Shown here one piece after another: positions 50,963 to 62,000 of a DNA stretch of 64,000 nucleotides. The stretch is from positions 62,001-126,000 of the forward strand of contig NZ_AMSF01000056.1 in NCBI RefSeq assembly GCF_000334915.1. The letters are read 5' to 3'. The position numbers and the translations under genes are program-made. This DNA is from Dyella ginsengisoli LA-4 (GTDB taxonomy: Bacteria; Pseudomonadota; Gammaproteobacteria; Xanthomonadales; Rhodanobacteraceae). How positions within the stretch are numbered: position 1 is the stretch's first letter; each line of letters opens with the position of its first letter. A model generated the notes under the pieces. The model was not told the origin of the DNA. It saw nothing but the letters and a program-made list of their open reading frames with translations, and did not search any database.

Positions 50963-53032
50963 GTGCGGATGGCTTCTCTGGCAGCAGCCCTGGCGCTGGC
51001 GTTGGCTGGCGGCCAGGCGTGGGCGCAGGACACCCCCGCCCCTCCGGCATCGCCCGCGCCGGGGGCTTCACCGACCCCGGCGTCTGCGCCGACACAGCGC
51101 ATCCTGGTCAGCGGGATTCCCGCCGGCAGCGATGCGGCGTCGGTCCAGGCGATCGTGCAGGCCGGCTACCGCCAGGCGATGGCCGCTGCCGGTCATCCGG
51201 CAACGTTGAGCCCGGCGCAGTGGCAGGCTGCGGCCGACGCCATCACGGCGGCGTTGCAGAAGGCCGGCTTCAAGGACGCTCGTGCCTATCTGGCCGAGCA
51301 GGTGATGGCCTTCACCGTGCAGGACACACCAGCCACCCCGGCCGGCGAGGTCGCACAGCAGGCTCCGGCGCAAACGCCGCCCGCGGCGGTGGCCGCGTCC
51401 GCCGTTCCGGCTCCGGCGCCCAAGCCGATGGCGCCCGACAACGTGGTGCCGCCGGTACGCGAACGCGACCAGGCCCCGGCGCAGACCGTCGCGGTCAGCG
51501 CCTTCCGCGTGCAGGGCGTGGATTCGCATCCGGATGCCGGGATCACCCCGGCCTCGATGCAGGCACTGGCCGACGAACAGTTGCACAAGCTCGGCGGCGG
51601 CCCGGGCCAGCCCGCCCAGCTTGCCTTCACCCAGTTGCAGCAGGTGGCCGATGCGCTGACCGAAAAGTACCGCAAGGCCGGCTTCATCTTCGGTACGGCG
51701 TTCCTGCCGGCGCAGACCATCGGCCAGGACCACGTGGTCAGCATCCAGGTGCTCGAGGGCACGCTGGGTCGCGTCATCGTCAAGGGCAACAAGCGTTACC
51801 GCGCCAGTGCGATCGCTGCATCGGTGGAGCCGTTGAAGGGCAAGGTGCTGCGCAAGGGCGACGTCGATTCTGCACTGCTTTATGCCCGCGATCTGCCCGG
51901 CGTGTCGGTGAGCTCGACCTTCCAGCCCGGCGAAAAGACCGGCCAGACCGACCTGCTGATGGTCGCCAACGAGGCGAAGCGGCCGTACACGATCACCACC
52001 GGCGCGAACAACTACGGCACCGATCTCACCGGTCGCTACCGCGCCCAGCTCGGCTTCACCTGGAACAGCCCGCTGGGCATCGGCGACACCTTTGCCGCCA
52101 ACGTCGACTACGCGATGGATCCGCGCAACAACGTCTACGGCTCGCTGGTGTACCGCGCGCCGACGGTGGTGGTGCCCGGTCTCAGCGGCGTGATCGGCGC
52201 CACCCGCAGCGAGCTGCAGCTCAATTCCAGCCAGCTCGCCGCGCTGGACGTGAAAGGCCCGAGTTCCTCGCAGTACGGCGGTGCCGACTGGAAGTTCGTC
52301 AACACCGACACGATGCAGATGCAGACCTCGCTGCACTACATCCGCGAGAAGTCGCGCCTGACCAGTCTCGGCATCCCGCTGTCGGACGAGAGCTTCGACG
52401 TGGCCGAGCTGGCCTGGGCGATGAACCGCACCGACCAGCGCCTGCACGGCATCGACCTGTTGCAGGTGAGCCTGCGCAAGTCGATCAAGGACCGCTCGCG
52501 CGAGCCGGACCTGGTCAGCCCGAATCACGCCAGCAGTTTCACCAGCCTGCGTTTCTCCTACACGCGCCTGCAGTTCCTGACCAAGTCGCAGCGCGCCTAC
52601 TTCAAGCTGGCCGGGCAGTGGACCAACGCCGCGTTGGCGCCGCTGGAGCAATTCGTGATCGGCGGCCCGGACAGCGTGCGCGCCTACCCGATCGCCGACG
52701 GCCTGACCGACCGCGGCTACTACGCCTCGCTGGAGTACCACGTCGACGCGCCGGGCTTCGGCAACAAGATCTCGCCGTTCTACGCCCGGCCCTGGCGCGA
52801 GCTGCTGGAGCTGGAGGCGTTCATCGACTACGCCCGCGGCATGCCGGCCGGCGCCGACCGGGCAGGCAACAGCGCACTGACCTTCAAGGGCATCGGCGCG
52901 GGGTTCATCTTCCGCCTGCCGCGGTTCCACCGCTTCGAGTTCCACCTCGACGGCGCGGTGCCGATCGGCGGGCCGCAGGCCTCGGACAAGAAGGGCTACC
53001 ACGTGTACGCGCGGTTCGGCTTCACGTTCTGA
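50963..53032 (+). CDS. Two-partner secretion transporter TpsB (ShlB/FhaC/HecB family)
   Basis: 689 residues from GTG 50963, which has AGGGGA eight bases upstream and opens a signal peptide (SLAAALALALAGGQAWA); ATG 50969 is the near alternative. Order: signal peptide; a ~75-residue helical segment that resembles part of a POTRA domain; Pro/Ala linker; POTRA domains at about 175-355 (VAVSAFRVQGV, EKYRKAGFIFGTAFLPAQ, VLEGTLGRVIVKGN); then a 16-strand barrel domain to the end. RAYPIADGLTDRGYY carries the barrel VRGY-like motif, and the terminal GFTF is a good outer-membrane insertion signal. It should export the adhesin 12 bp downstream. Confidence 0.93.
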   Translation: MRMASLAAALALALAGGQAWAQDTPAPPASPAPGASPTPASAPTQRILVSGIPAGSDAASVQAIVQAGYRQAMAAAGHPATLSPAQWQAAADAITAALQKAGFKDARAYLAEQVMAFTVQDTPATPAGEVAQQAPAQTPPAAVAASAVPAPAPKPMAPDNVVPPVRERDQAPAQTVAVSAFRVQGVDSHPDAGITPASMQALADEQLHKLGGGPGQPAQLAFTQLQQVADALTEKYRKAGFIFGTAFLPAQTIGQDHVVSIQVLEGTLGRVIVKGNKRYRASAIAASVEPLKGKVLRKGDVDSALLYARDLPGVSVSSTFQPGEKTGQTDLLMVANEAKRPYTITTGANNYGTDLTGRYRAQLGFTWNSPLGIGDTFAANVDYAMDPRNNVYGSLVYRAPTVVVPGLSGVIGATRSELQLNSSQLAALDVKGPSSSQYGGADWKFVNTDTMQMQTSLHYIREKSRLTSLGIPLSDESFDVAELAWAMNRTDQRLHGIDLLQVSLRKSIKDRSREPDLVSPNHASSFTSLRFSYTRLQFLTKSQRAYFKLAGQWTNAALAPLEQFVIGGPDSVRAYPIADGLTDRGYYASLEYHVDAPGFGNKISPFYARPWRELLELEAFIDYARGMPAGADRAGNSALTFKGIGAGFIFRLPRFHRFEFHLDGAVPIGGPQASDKKGYHVYARFGFTF

Positions 53033-53044
53033 CAGGCAACGACC

Positions 53045-56000
53045 ATGCATAACCACACTGAGTATCCGCATCGTCCGTCACGCTGCCGCAACGGCTCGGT
53101 GGCGACCCGTCCCCGCCGCAAGCTGCTGCCGACTTGCCTGTCCATGGCACTGGCCGCCGGTGTGCTGGTGGCGCCAGGCGTTCGCGCCGGCAGCGTGGCG
53201 CCCGGTGCGAATGCCGGGACGGTCTCGGTCACCGCGTTGACCTCGCCCACCGGTGGCACCGTGGTGGGCGGTACCGGCTCGATCACCCAGAGCGGCGGCA
53301 CCACGGTGATCAACCAGCTGTCGAACAAGCTGGCGCTGGACTGGCAGACCTTCAACGTGGGCAAGGACGCCACGGTGCTGTTCAAGCAGCCGTCGTTCAC
53401 CGCGGTGGCGCTGAACCGCATCCTCGACCAGAACCCCAGCCAGATCTTCGGCCGCATCAATTCGAACGGCCAGGTGTTCCTGATCAACACCCACGGCATC
53501 ATCTTCGGCACCAGCGCGCAGGTGAACGTCGGTGGCCTGGTGGCCAGCACGCTGGACCTCACGCCCAGCGACTTCCTGGCCAACCACTTCAACCTCGACG
53601 CGCACGGCGGCAGCGCCGGCGTGGTCAATCACGGCACCATCGCCGCGGCCAGCGGCGGCTCGGTGAGCCTGCTCGGCGGCAGCGTGGCGAACGACGGCCT
53701 GATCCTGGCCAACTACGGCAACATCAACCTCGATGGCGCCGATCGCGCGGTGCTGGATTTCGACGGCAACGGACTGATCACGGTCGAGGTCACCGGTGCG
53801 CTGAAGCGTCGCCTGGACGACCGTGCCGCGGTGTCCAACAGCGGAACCCTCGAGGCCGACGGTGGCACCGTGGTGCTGCAGGCCTCGGCCGCGAAGGATC
53901 TGTTCACCGATGCGGTGAACAACTCCGGAGTGATCACCGCCGGCGGCATCAGCACCGATGGCGGCACGGTGCGGCTGGTCGCCGCCGGCGGCAACGCGAT
54001 CAACAGCGGCAGCATCAACGTGTCCGGCGTGCATGGCGGCACCGCGCAGGTGTTGTCGGACGCGAACGTCGCGGTGACTGGCAGCATCGACGCTGCAGGC
54101 GCGCGCGGTGGTGGCGACATCCGCATCGGCAGTGATGCCGCAGGAGGTGCGACCGCTCAGGGCGTCACGCTCGGTGCCAGTGCCTTGTTGAACGCCGATG
54201 CGACATCGCAGGGTCGTGGCGGCTCCATCGTCGTGCTCGGCAAGCAGTCGACCCAGGTGGACGGACGCCTGAGTGCGCGAGGGGGCGCGCAAGGCGGGAA
54301 CGGCGGTTTCATCGAGACGTCGGCCGATCACGTGCGGGTAGAACATGGTACGCAGGTGGATACATCGGCGCCGTTCGGACAGACCGGCGACTGGCTGATC
54401 GATCCGTTCGACTTCACGATCGACGCCGCCGGTTCGGATGGCCTCACTGGCTCGGACGTGGGCACACTCCTGCAGTCGAGCAACCTCACCATCCACTCCT
54501 CCGATAGCGGCAGCCCCGGCACCGGCAATATCAATGTCAACGACGCGATCAGCTGGAGCGCGAACACGCTCACGCTGACCGCGGCGAACAATGTCAACAT
54601 CAACGCGTCCATGTCGGCCACTGGAAGCGCCGGCCTGGTGCTGAACCCGGCCACGGCCAACGGCGGTGACGCCGCCGTAGGGACCGGCGCAAACATCATC
54701 TCCGGCACCGGTTCGCTGTCGCTGGCCGGCACCGGTGCGATGACGCTCAATGGCGGGCTGGTCGACAACGGCTCGCTGAATATTTCCGGCTTGACTGCGG
54801 GGCTCAGCATGCCCCGGCTCACCGGCTCGGGCACGGTCAACTTAGGCAGCCATACGCTGACGCTGTCCAATGCCGCAGGCACGTTCTCCGGTGTCGTCAG
54901 CGGCACCGGCGGTCTCACCCTGACCGGTGGCTCGCAGACATTCTCGGGTGCGAACACCTATACCGGTGCGACGTCGATCAATGCCGGCACGCTCGCGCTG
55001 AGCGGCAGCGGCAGCGTGGCCGCATCGAGCGGCGTGACCGCCAACGGCACGCTGGATATTTCGGGGACGAGCAGCGGTGCCTCGATCAAGAGCCTGTCCG
55101 GCAATGGCACCGTGACGCTAGGCACGCAGGGGCTGACGCTGTCCAATGCCGCGGGCACGTTCTCCGGTGTCATCGGCGGCACCGGCGGTCTCACCCTGGC
55201 TGGCGGCGCGCAGACGCTCTCGGGCACGAACACGTACACGGGCGGAACGACGATCAGCGGCGGCACCCTGGCGGTATCGAGCGACGGGAATCTCGGTGGC
55301 GCCGGCGCCGGCCTGACCCTCGATGGCGGCACGCTGGAGAGTACGGCAACCCTCGTCCTCAACCGGGCCATTACCCTGGGAGCTGGCGGCGGCACGCTGC
55401 AGACCGACAGCGGCACCAACGTCACCGTGGGCCAGGCGGTTTCCGGTAGCGGCAGCTTCAGCCAGACCGGCCCAGGCACGCTCACGTTGGGTGCCAACGT
55501 CACCACCGGCGGCAGTCAGACCTACAACGGCGCCGTGACCCTGGGCGCGAACGTGACTTTGTCCAGTACGGGCAGTGGCGACATTCACTTCCTCTCGACC
55601 CTGGACGGCCCGCAGCAGCTGACCGTCACGACCGGCGGCGCGCTGACGCTGGATGGTGCAGTGGGAGGGTCCCAGGCACTCAGTGGCCTGAGTACGACGA
55701 GTGGCTCGCTGAGCATCGGCAGCATCGACGTCACCGGCAACCTTTCGCTGACGACGACGGCGGGTGGGATCGGGCAAAGCGGAGCGTTCATCGTTGGCGG
55801 TACCTCGTCCTTCGATGCAGGTGCCAACGCGATCTCATTGATCGATTCGGGCAACGACTTCAGCGGTGCGGTCAGCCTCACCGGCGGCACCACGCAGTTG
55901 TCCGACCAGACGGATCTGACCCTGGGTACGCTGACCACCGGGGACCTGACGGTAAGCAGCGGCGGAGCGCTGACACTGGGTAGCGGCACGGTTGGCGGCA

Positions 56001-59000
56001 AGCTGGATGCCACCGCCACTACGTCGATCACCGCCAACGGTGCACTTTCTGGCCTGAGCGATGCGGCATTCACCACGCCAAGCCTTTCCGGCAGTGGCAG
56101 CATCTCCGGCACGGGCGCGATCAGCGGCCTGGGCAACACCTCGTTCAATCTGACGGGCATGACCACCGGCACGCTTGGTGGGATCACCTTCAGCGGATTC
56201 ACCGCAGCCGACACCACGCATGTCTCCGGAGCGGCGGGCTTCGATGACGGCAACCGGAGCAGCGGCGGCATGACCTTCGCTCTTGCCACCCATGTGTCCG
56301 GTACGGGCGCGATCTCCGACGTCACCGGCAGTTTCGCCGATGACGCGCTGACCTCGTCAGCGAGCGGCATCGTCTATGCGGGCTTCGGATCGGTTGCTGG
56401 CAGTGGCGGTGCGGTGACTGGTGTGGCTGGAAACTTTGACCTCAGCACACAGGTCTCGTCGTCTTCGGGCCTTGATTACAGCGGATTCAATCTCGGTACG
56501 GTGGCTGGCAACGGTGGGGGGACGATCACCGGGTCGGGCCAGACGTACACACTGGACAACACGATCGCCGACAAGGGCAGCAACGGCGGAATCAGCTGGA
56601 CGGGCTTCGGCAATATCGACGACAGCAGCGGTACGGTGGTATTCGGCACCGGCGGCAGCGTCAGCGGGAATATCACGGCGCAGACGCTGGACTACAGCAG
56701 CCGTGCCGGCGTGGTGAGCTTCGATCTGTCCAACGGCGCAGGCAGCACCACCGGTATCGGCGGTACCTGGAGCGGTGTCACCTCGGTGGCCGGCAACGGC
56801 AGCAGTGCGACGATCGCCGGTGCGGGCCAGAACTACACACTGGACGATGCCATCGCCAACAAGGGCACCAACGGCGCCGTCGCCTGGACCGGGTTCGGCA
56901 ACATCCAGGACCCCACCGGCAGCGTGATCTTCGGTATCGGCGGCAGCGTCAGCGGCAACGTCACGGCCAAAGCTCTGGACTACAGCAGCTACGGCAGCGC
57001 GGTGAACTTCGACCTGTCCGCCGGCAGCGGCACGACGACGGGCATCGGCGGCAGCTGGAGCGGAGTGACCGCGGTCACCGGCAGTGGCGTGGGCGACACC
57101 ATCGCCGGCAACAACCAGACCTACACGCTGACCGGCGCCAATGCCGGCAACAACGGCACGGTGAGCTGGACCTCGTTCGAGAACATCGCCGACAGCGGCA
57201 CCGGCACGCTCCAGGCGAGTGGCGCGACCTTCAACCTCAGCGGCAGCAACTCGGGCACGGTGACCACCCTGTTGCCCGGAGGCTTCAGCGGTATCGGCAA
57301 TCTCGACGACGCCACCGGCAGCGTGGTCTTCGGTGCGGGCGGCAGCCTTGGCGGCAACGTCACGGCCAAAGCTCTGGACTACAGCAGCTACGGCAGCGCG
57401 GTGAACTTCGACCTGGCCGCCGGCAGCGGCACGACGACGGGCATCGGCGGCAGCTGGAGCGGAGTGACCGCGGTCACCGGCAGCGGCGTCGGCGACACCA
57501 TCGCCGGCAGCAACCAGACCTACACGCTGACCGGCGCCAATGCCGGCAACAACGGCACGGTGAGCTGGACCTCGTTCGAGAACATCGCCGACAGCGGCAC
57601 CGGCACGCTCCAGGCGAGTGGCGCGACCTTCAACCTCAGCGGCAGCAACTCGGGCACGGTGACCACCCTGTTGCCCGGAGGCTTCAGCGGTATCGGCAAT
57701 CTCGACGACGCCACCGGCAGCGTGGTCTTCGGTGCGGGCGGCAGCCTTGGCGGCAGCGTCACGGCCAGGACGCTGGACTACAGCAGCTACGGCAGCGCGG
57801 TGAACTTCGACCTGTCCGCCGGCAACGGTACGACCACCGGCATCGGCGGCAGCTGGAGCGGAGTCACCGCGGTGGTCGGCAGCGCCCAGGGAGACACGCT
57901 GGTCGGTAGCAGCCAGACCTACACGCTGACCGGCGCCAATGCCGGCAACAACGGCACGGTGAGCTGGACCTCGTTCGAGAACATCGACGACGCCACCGGC
58001 ACCCTCGGCTTTTCCGCCGGCGGCAGCCTGGGTGGCAATGCCACGGTCCAGACGCTGGACTACAGCAGCTACGGCAGCGCGGTGAACTTCGACCTGTCCG
58101 CCGGCAGCGGCACGACGACGGGCATCGGCGGCACCTGGAGCGGAGTGACCGCGGTCACCGGCAGCAGCGTGGGCGACACCATCGCCGGCAACAACCAGAC
58201 CTACACGCTGACCGGCGCCAATGCCGGCAACAACGGCACGGTGAGCTGGACCTCGTTCGAGAACATCGCCGACAGCGGCACCGGCACGCTGCGGGCCGCC
58301 GATCAGACCTGGGCTCTGACCGGGCACAACCAGGGCACGGTGACCGATCTGTCCGGGGCATTCAGCGGTATCGGCAACCTGATCGACACCGGCACCGGCT
58401 CGTTCCTGATGCACTCGGGGGCCGACGGCGACATTTCCGGCAATCTGGATGCAGGCTCCGGCGGCAGCATCGACTACACCGGCTACACGACGCCGGTGAA
58501 CGTCAACCTGTCCGGCGTCGGCACCACCGGCGTCGGTGGCACGGTCAGCGGCATCGCCTCGATCACGGCCAGCAGCGATCTCGGGGTCAGCGGAACCACC
58601 GCCAGTTCGCTGGGTATCACCACGACCGGCGCCGGCACCACCACCACGCTCGGTGCGCTCTCGACCGGTGCGAATCTGACCATCAACGCCAGCGGTGCGG
58701 TACTGCAGAGTGGTGCGTTGACGGTCAGCGGCACCACCACGGTGAGCGCGGGCGGCAACGCGATCACGCTGACCGACAGCGGCAACGACTTCCAGAGCAC
58801 GGTGAACCTCACCGGCGGCACGACGCAGATCACCGACCAGAACGCGCTGACCCTTGGCACGCTGGCCACCGGCGCGCTTACGGCGACCAGTCATGGCGCG
58901 CTGAACCTCGGGCACGGCAGCGTTGGCGGCAACCTGGTCGCGACCAGCAACAACGGCACGATCACCGAAGGCAGCGGCGGCGTGCAGGTGACGGGCACCA

Positions 59001-62000
59001 GCAACCTGCAGGCAGGCACCGGTGCGATCACCCTGACCGACGGCAGCAACCACTTCACCGGCGCGGTGACGGCCGCGGGGCAGGGCGTGTCGCTGGTGGA
59101 TGCGGGCAACCTCACGGTGGCCTCGCTGAACAGCGGCACCAACGGCACGGTGAACCTCACCGCAGGCGGCTCGCTTACGCTGCCGGCGCTGGGCATCGAT
59201 ACGGGTACGGCGGATCTGACGCTGGCGGCGAACGGCGGCGCACTGGTGATGCCGGGGGCATTGAGCGGTGCGAACGTGACGCTGAGCGGTCGCGACGGCA
59301 TCACCCTGGGCAGCAACCTGACCAGCGCAGGTACGGTGACACTGACCAGCAGCAGCGGCGCGATCAGCCAGACCGGCGGCGTGCTCACCGCCGGCACCCT
59401 CGCCGGCAGCTCGGCCGGCGCGACCACGCTGGGCAGCGCCAATCTGGTCACTGCGCTGGGCAGTTTCAGCGCAGCCGGCTTCAGCCTGAACAATGCGCAG
59501 GCGCTGACCGTCAACGGGGCGGTGGACGGCGGCGGCAGCACCACGATCGACAGCACCGGCAACCTGGTCCTGGCCAGCAACGTCAGCGGCACGACCATGA
59601 CATTGAATGCCGGCGGCACGATCGACCAGGCCGGCGGCATCGTCACGGCCACCACGCTGAACCTCGGCTCGGTCGGTGGCGCCAGCCTCACCGGCAGCAA
59701 CCTGGTCACCAGCCTGGGCACGGTGACCAACACCGGCAGCGGCGGGTTGTCCTTCACCGATGCCAGCGATCTGAACCTGGCCGGTGCGGTCGACGTCGGC
59801 AGCGCCAGCGGCAACGACGTGGTGCTGACGATCACCGGCAACCTGACCCAGTCCGGCGGCAGCGTGATCACCGCCGACCAGTTCGGTGGCAGCAGCAGCG
59901 GCAATACCTCGCTCGGTGGAAGCAACCGGTTGAACACGCTGGGCAGCTTCGCCGCGGCGAACCTGGCGCTGACCAATGCGCAGGCGCTGGCCGTGAATGG
60001 CCCGCTGACCGTGCCGGGCACGCTCAGCCTCACCACGACGGCCGGCGGACTCAGCCTCGCCACAGACCTGTCGGCAACGACGGTGAGCCTGACCTCGGCC
60101 GCAGCACTGAGCCTGGCCAACAACATCGATGCGACCACCTTGTCGCTGACCTCCACTGGTGCGATCGGCCAGAGTGCAGGTGCACTGACGGTCAGCGGCA
60201 CCACCACGGTGAACGCGGGCGGCAACGCGATCACGCTGACCGACAGCGGCAACGATTTCGGCGGCACAGTGAACCTCACCGGCGGCACGACGCAGATCAC
60301 CGACCAGAACGCGCTGACCCTGGGCACGCTGGCCACCGGCGCGCTTACGGCGACCAGTCATGGCGCGCTGAACCTCGGGCACGGCAGCGTTGGCGGCAAC
60401 CTGGTCGCGACCAGCAACAACGGCACGATCACCGAAGGCAGCGGCGGCGTGCAGGTGACGGGCACCAGCAACCTGCAGGCAGGCACCGGTGCGATCACCC
60501 TGACCGACGGCAGCAACCACTTCACCGGCGCGGTGACGGCCGCGGGGCAGGGCGTGTCGCTGGTGGATGCGGGCAACCTCACGGTGGCCTCGCTGAACAG
60601 CGGCACCAACGGCACGGTGAATCTCACCGCAGGCGGTGCACTGGTGATGCCGGGGGCATTGAGTGGTGCGAACGTGACGCTGAGCGGTCGCGACGGCATC
60701 ACCCTGGGCAGCGACCTGACCAGCGCAGGTACGGTGACGCTGACCAGCAGCAGCGGCGCGATCAGCCAGACCGGCGGCGTGCTCACCGCCGGCACCCTCA
60801 CCGGCAGCTCGGCCGGCGACACCACGCTGGGCAAGGCCAACCATGTCGGCACCCTGGGTGCCTTCAGTGCCGCGGACTTCACGCTCACCAATGCGCAGGC
60901 ACTGACCGTGGGGAGCAACCTGGTGGTCGGTGGAGGCACCGGCGCGATCGCGCTGACCACCACCAGCGGCGCCCTCACCATCCAACACGATCTCAACGGC
61001 GGCAGCCTCTCGCTGAAATCGGCGGGCAATCTCTCGCTGGCGGGCAATCTGGTCGGCAGCTCGGTCGCACTGGTATCGGCTGGCGACATCACCCAGAGCG
61101 CCGGGGTCATCCAGGCCGGCACCCTCACCGGGCAGGCCGGCGGCAGCGCGACGCTGGCCAGGGCCAACAAGATCGGCACGCTGGGCAACTTCGGCGCGAC
61201 CAACGGGCTGAGCATCAGCAATGCCCAGGCATTGACCGTCGGCGGTACGGTGAACGGCGGCAGCTCGACCACCCTCGCCACCACTTCCGGCAGCCTTGCC
61301 ACCAGCGGGAGCATCGGCGGCACCGCGATCTCGCTGGCCGGTCATGGTGGGCTGGCGATCAACGGCGCGGTGAACGCCGGCACCGGCGACATCACGCTGG
61401 CGTCCGCCGCCGGCGGGATCAGCGAAGGCAGCGCGGGCGTGCTCACCGCCGGCAGCCTCTCCGGCACATCGAGCGGCAGCACCGTGCTCGGGGGCGCCAA
61501 TCAGGTCGTGACCCTGGGCAACTTCACCACGGGCGGCGATTTCAGCTTCCGTGACGCTCGCACGCTGACCGTGAACAGTCCGCTCGATGTCCACGGTGGC
61601 AGCGGCAACCTCAGCCTGACGGCGAGCGGGGCCAGCTCGGACCTGATCCTCGGTACCGCACTGGCCGGCGGCACGGTCACGCTCGGTGCCGGACGCAACA
61701 TCACCTCGGCGTCGGGCATCACCGCCACGACCCTGACCGGCAGTGCGGGTGGCCAGGCCCAGCTTGGCAGCGCCAACCACGTCGGTACGCTCGGCGATTT
61801 CAGTGCCACCAGCCTCACGTTCGGCAATGCCGGCGCACTGGTGGTCGGGGGCCAGGTGAGCACCGGCAGCGGTGCGCTCGACCTGTCGACCACGGCCGGC
61901 AATCTGCGGGTGACCGGCGCGGTGGCCGGCGGCACGGTCGGGCTGGTTTCCGCCTCGGCACTGGCCATCGACGGCACCGTGTCGGCCACCACGCTGGCCC

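Noticed and set aside
56952-58300. Regularly spaced repeats that could suggest a CRISPR array
   Set aside because: The units are 282-399 bp, in frame and translated as adhesin modules. There are no 25-40 bp repeats with unique spacers and no cas genes.
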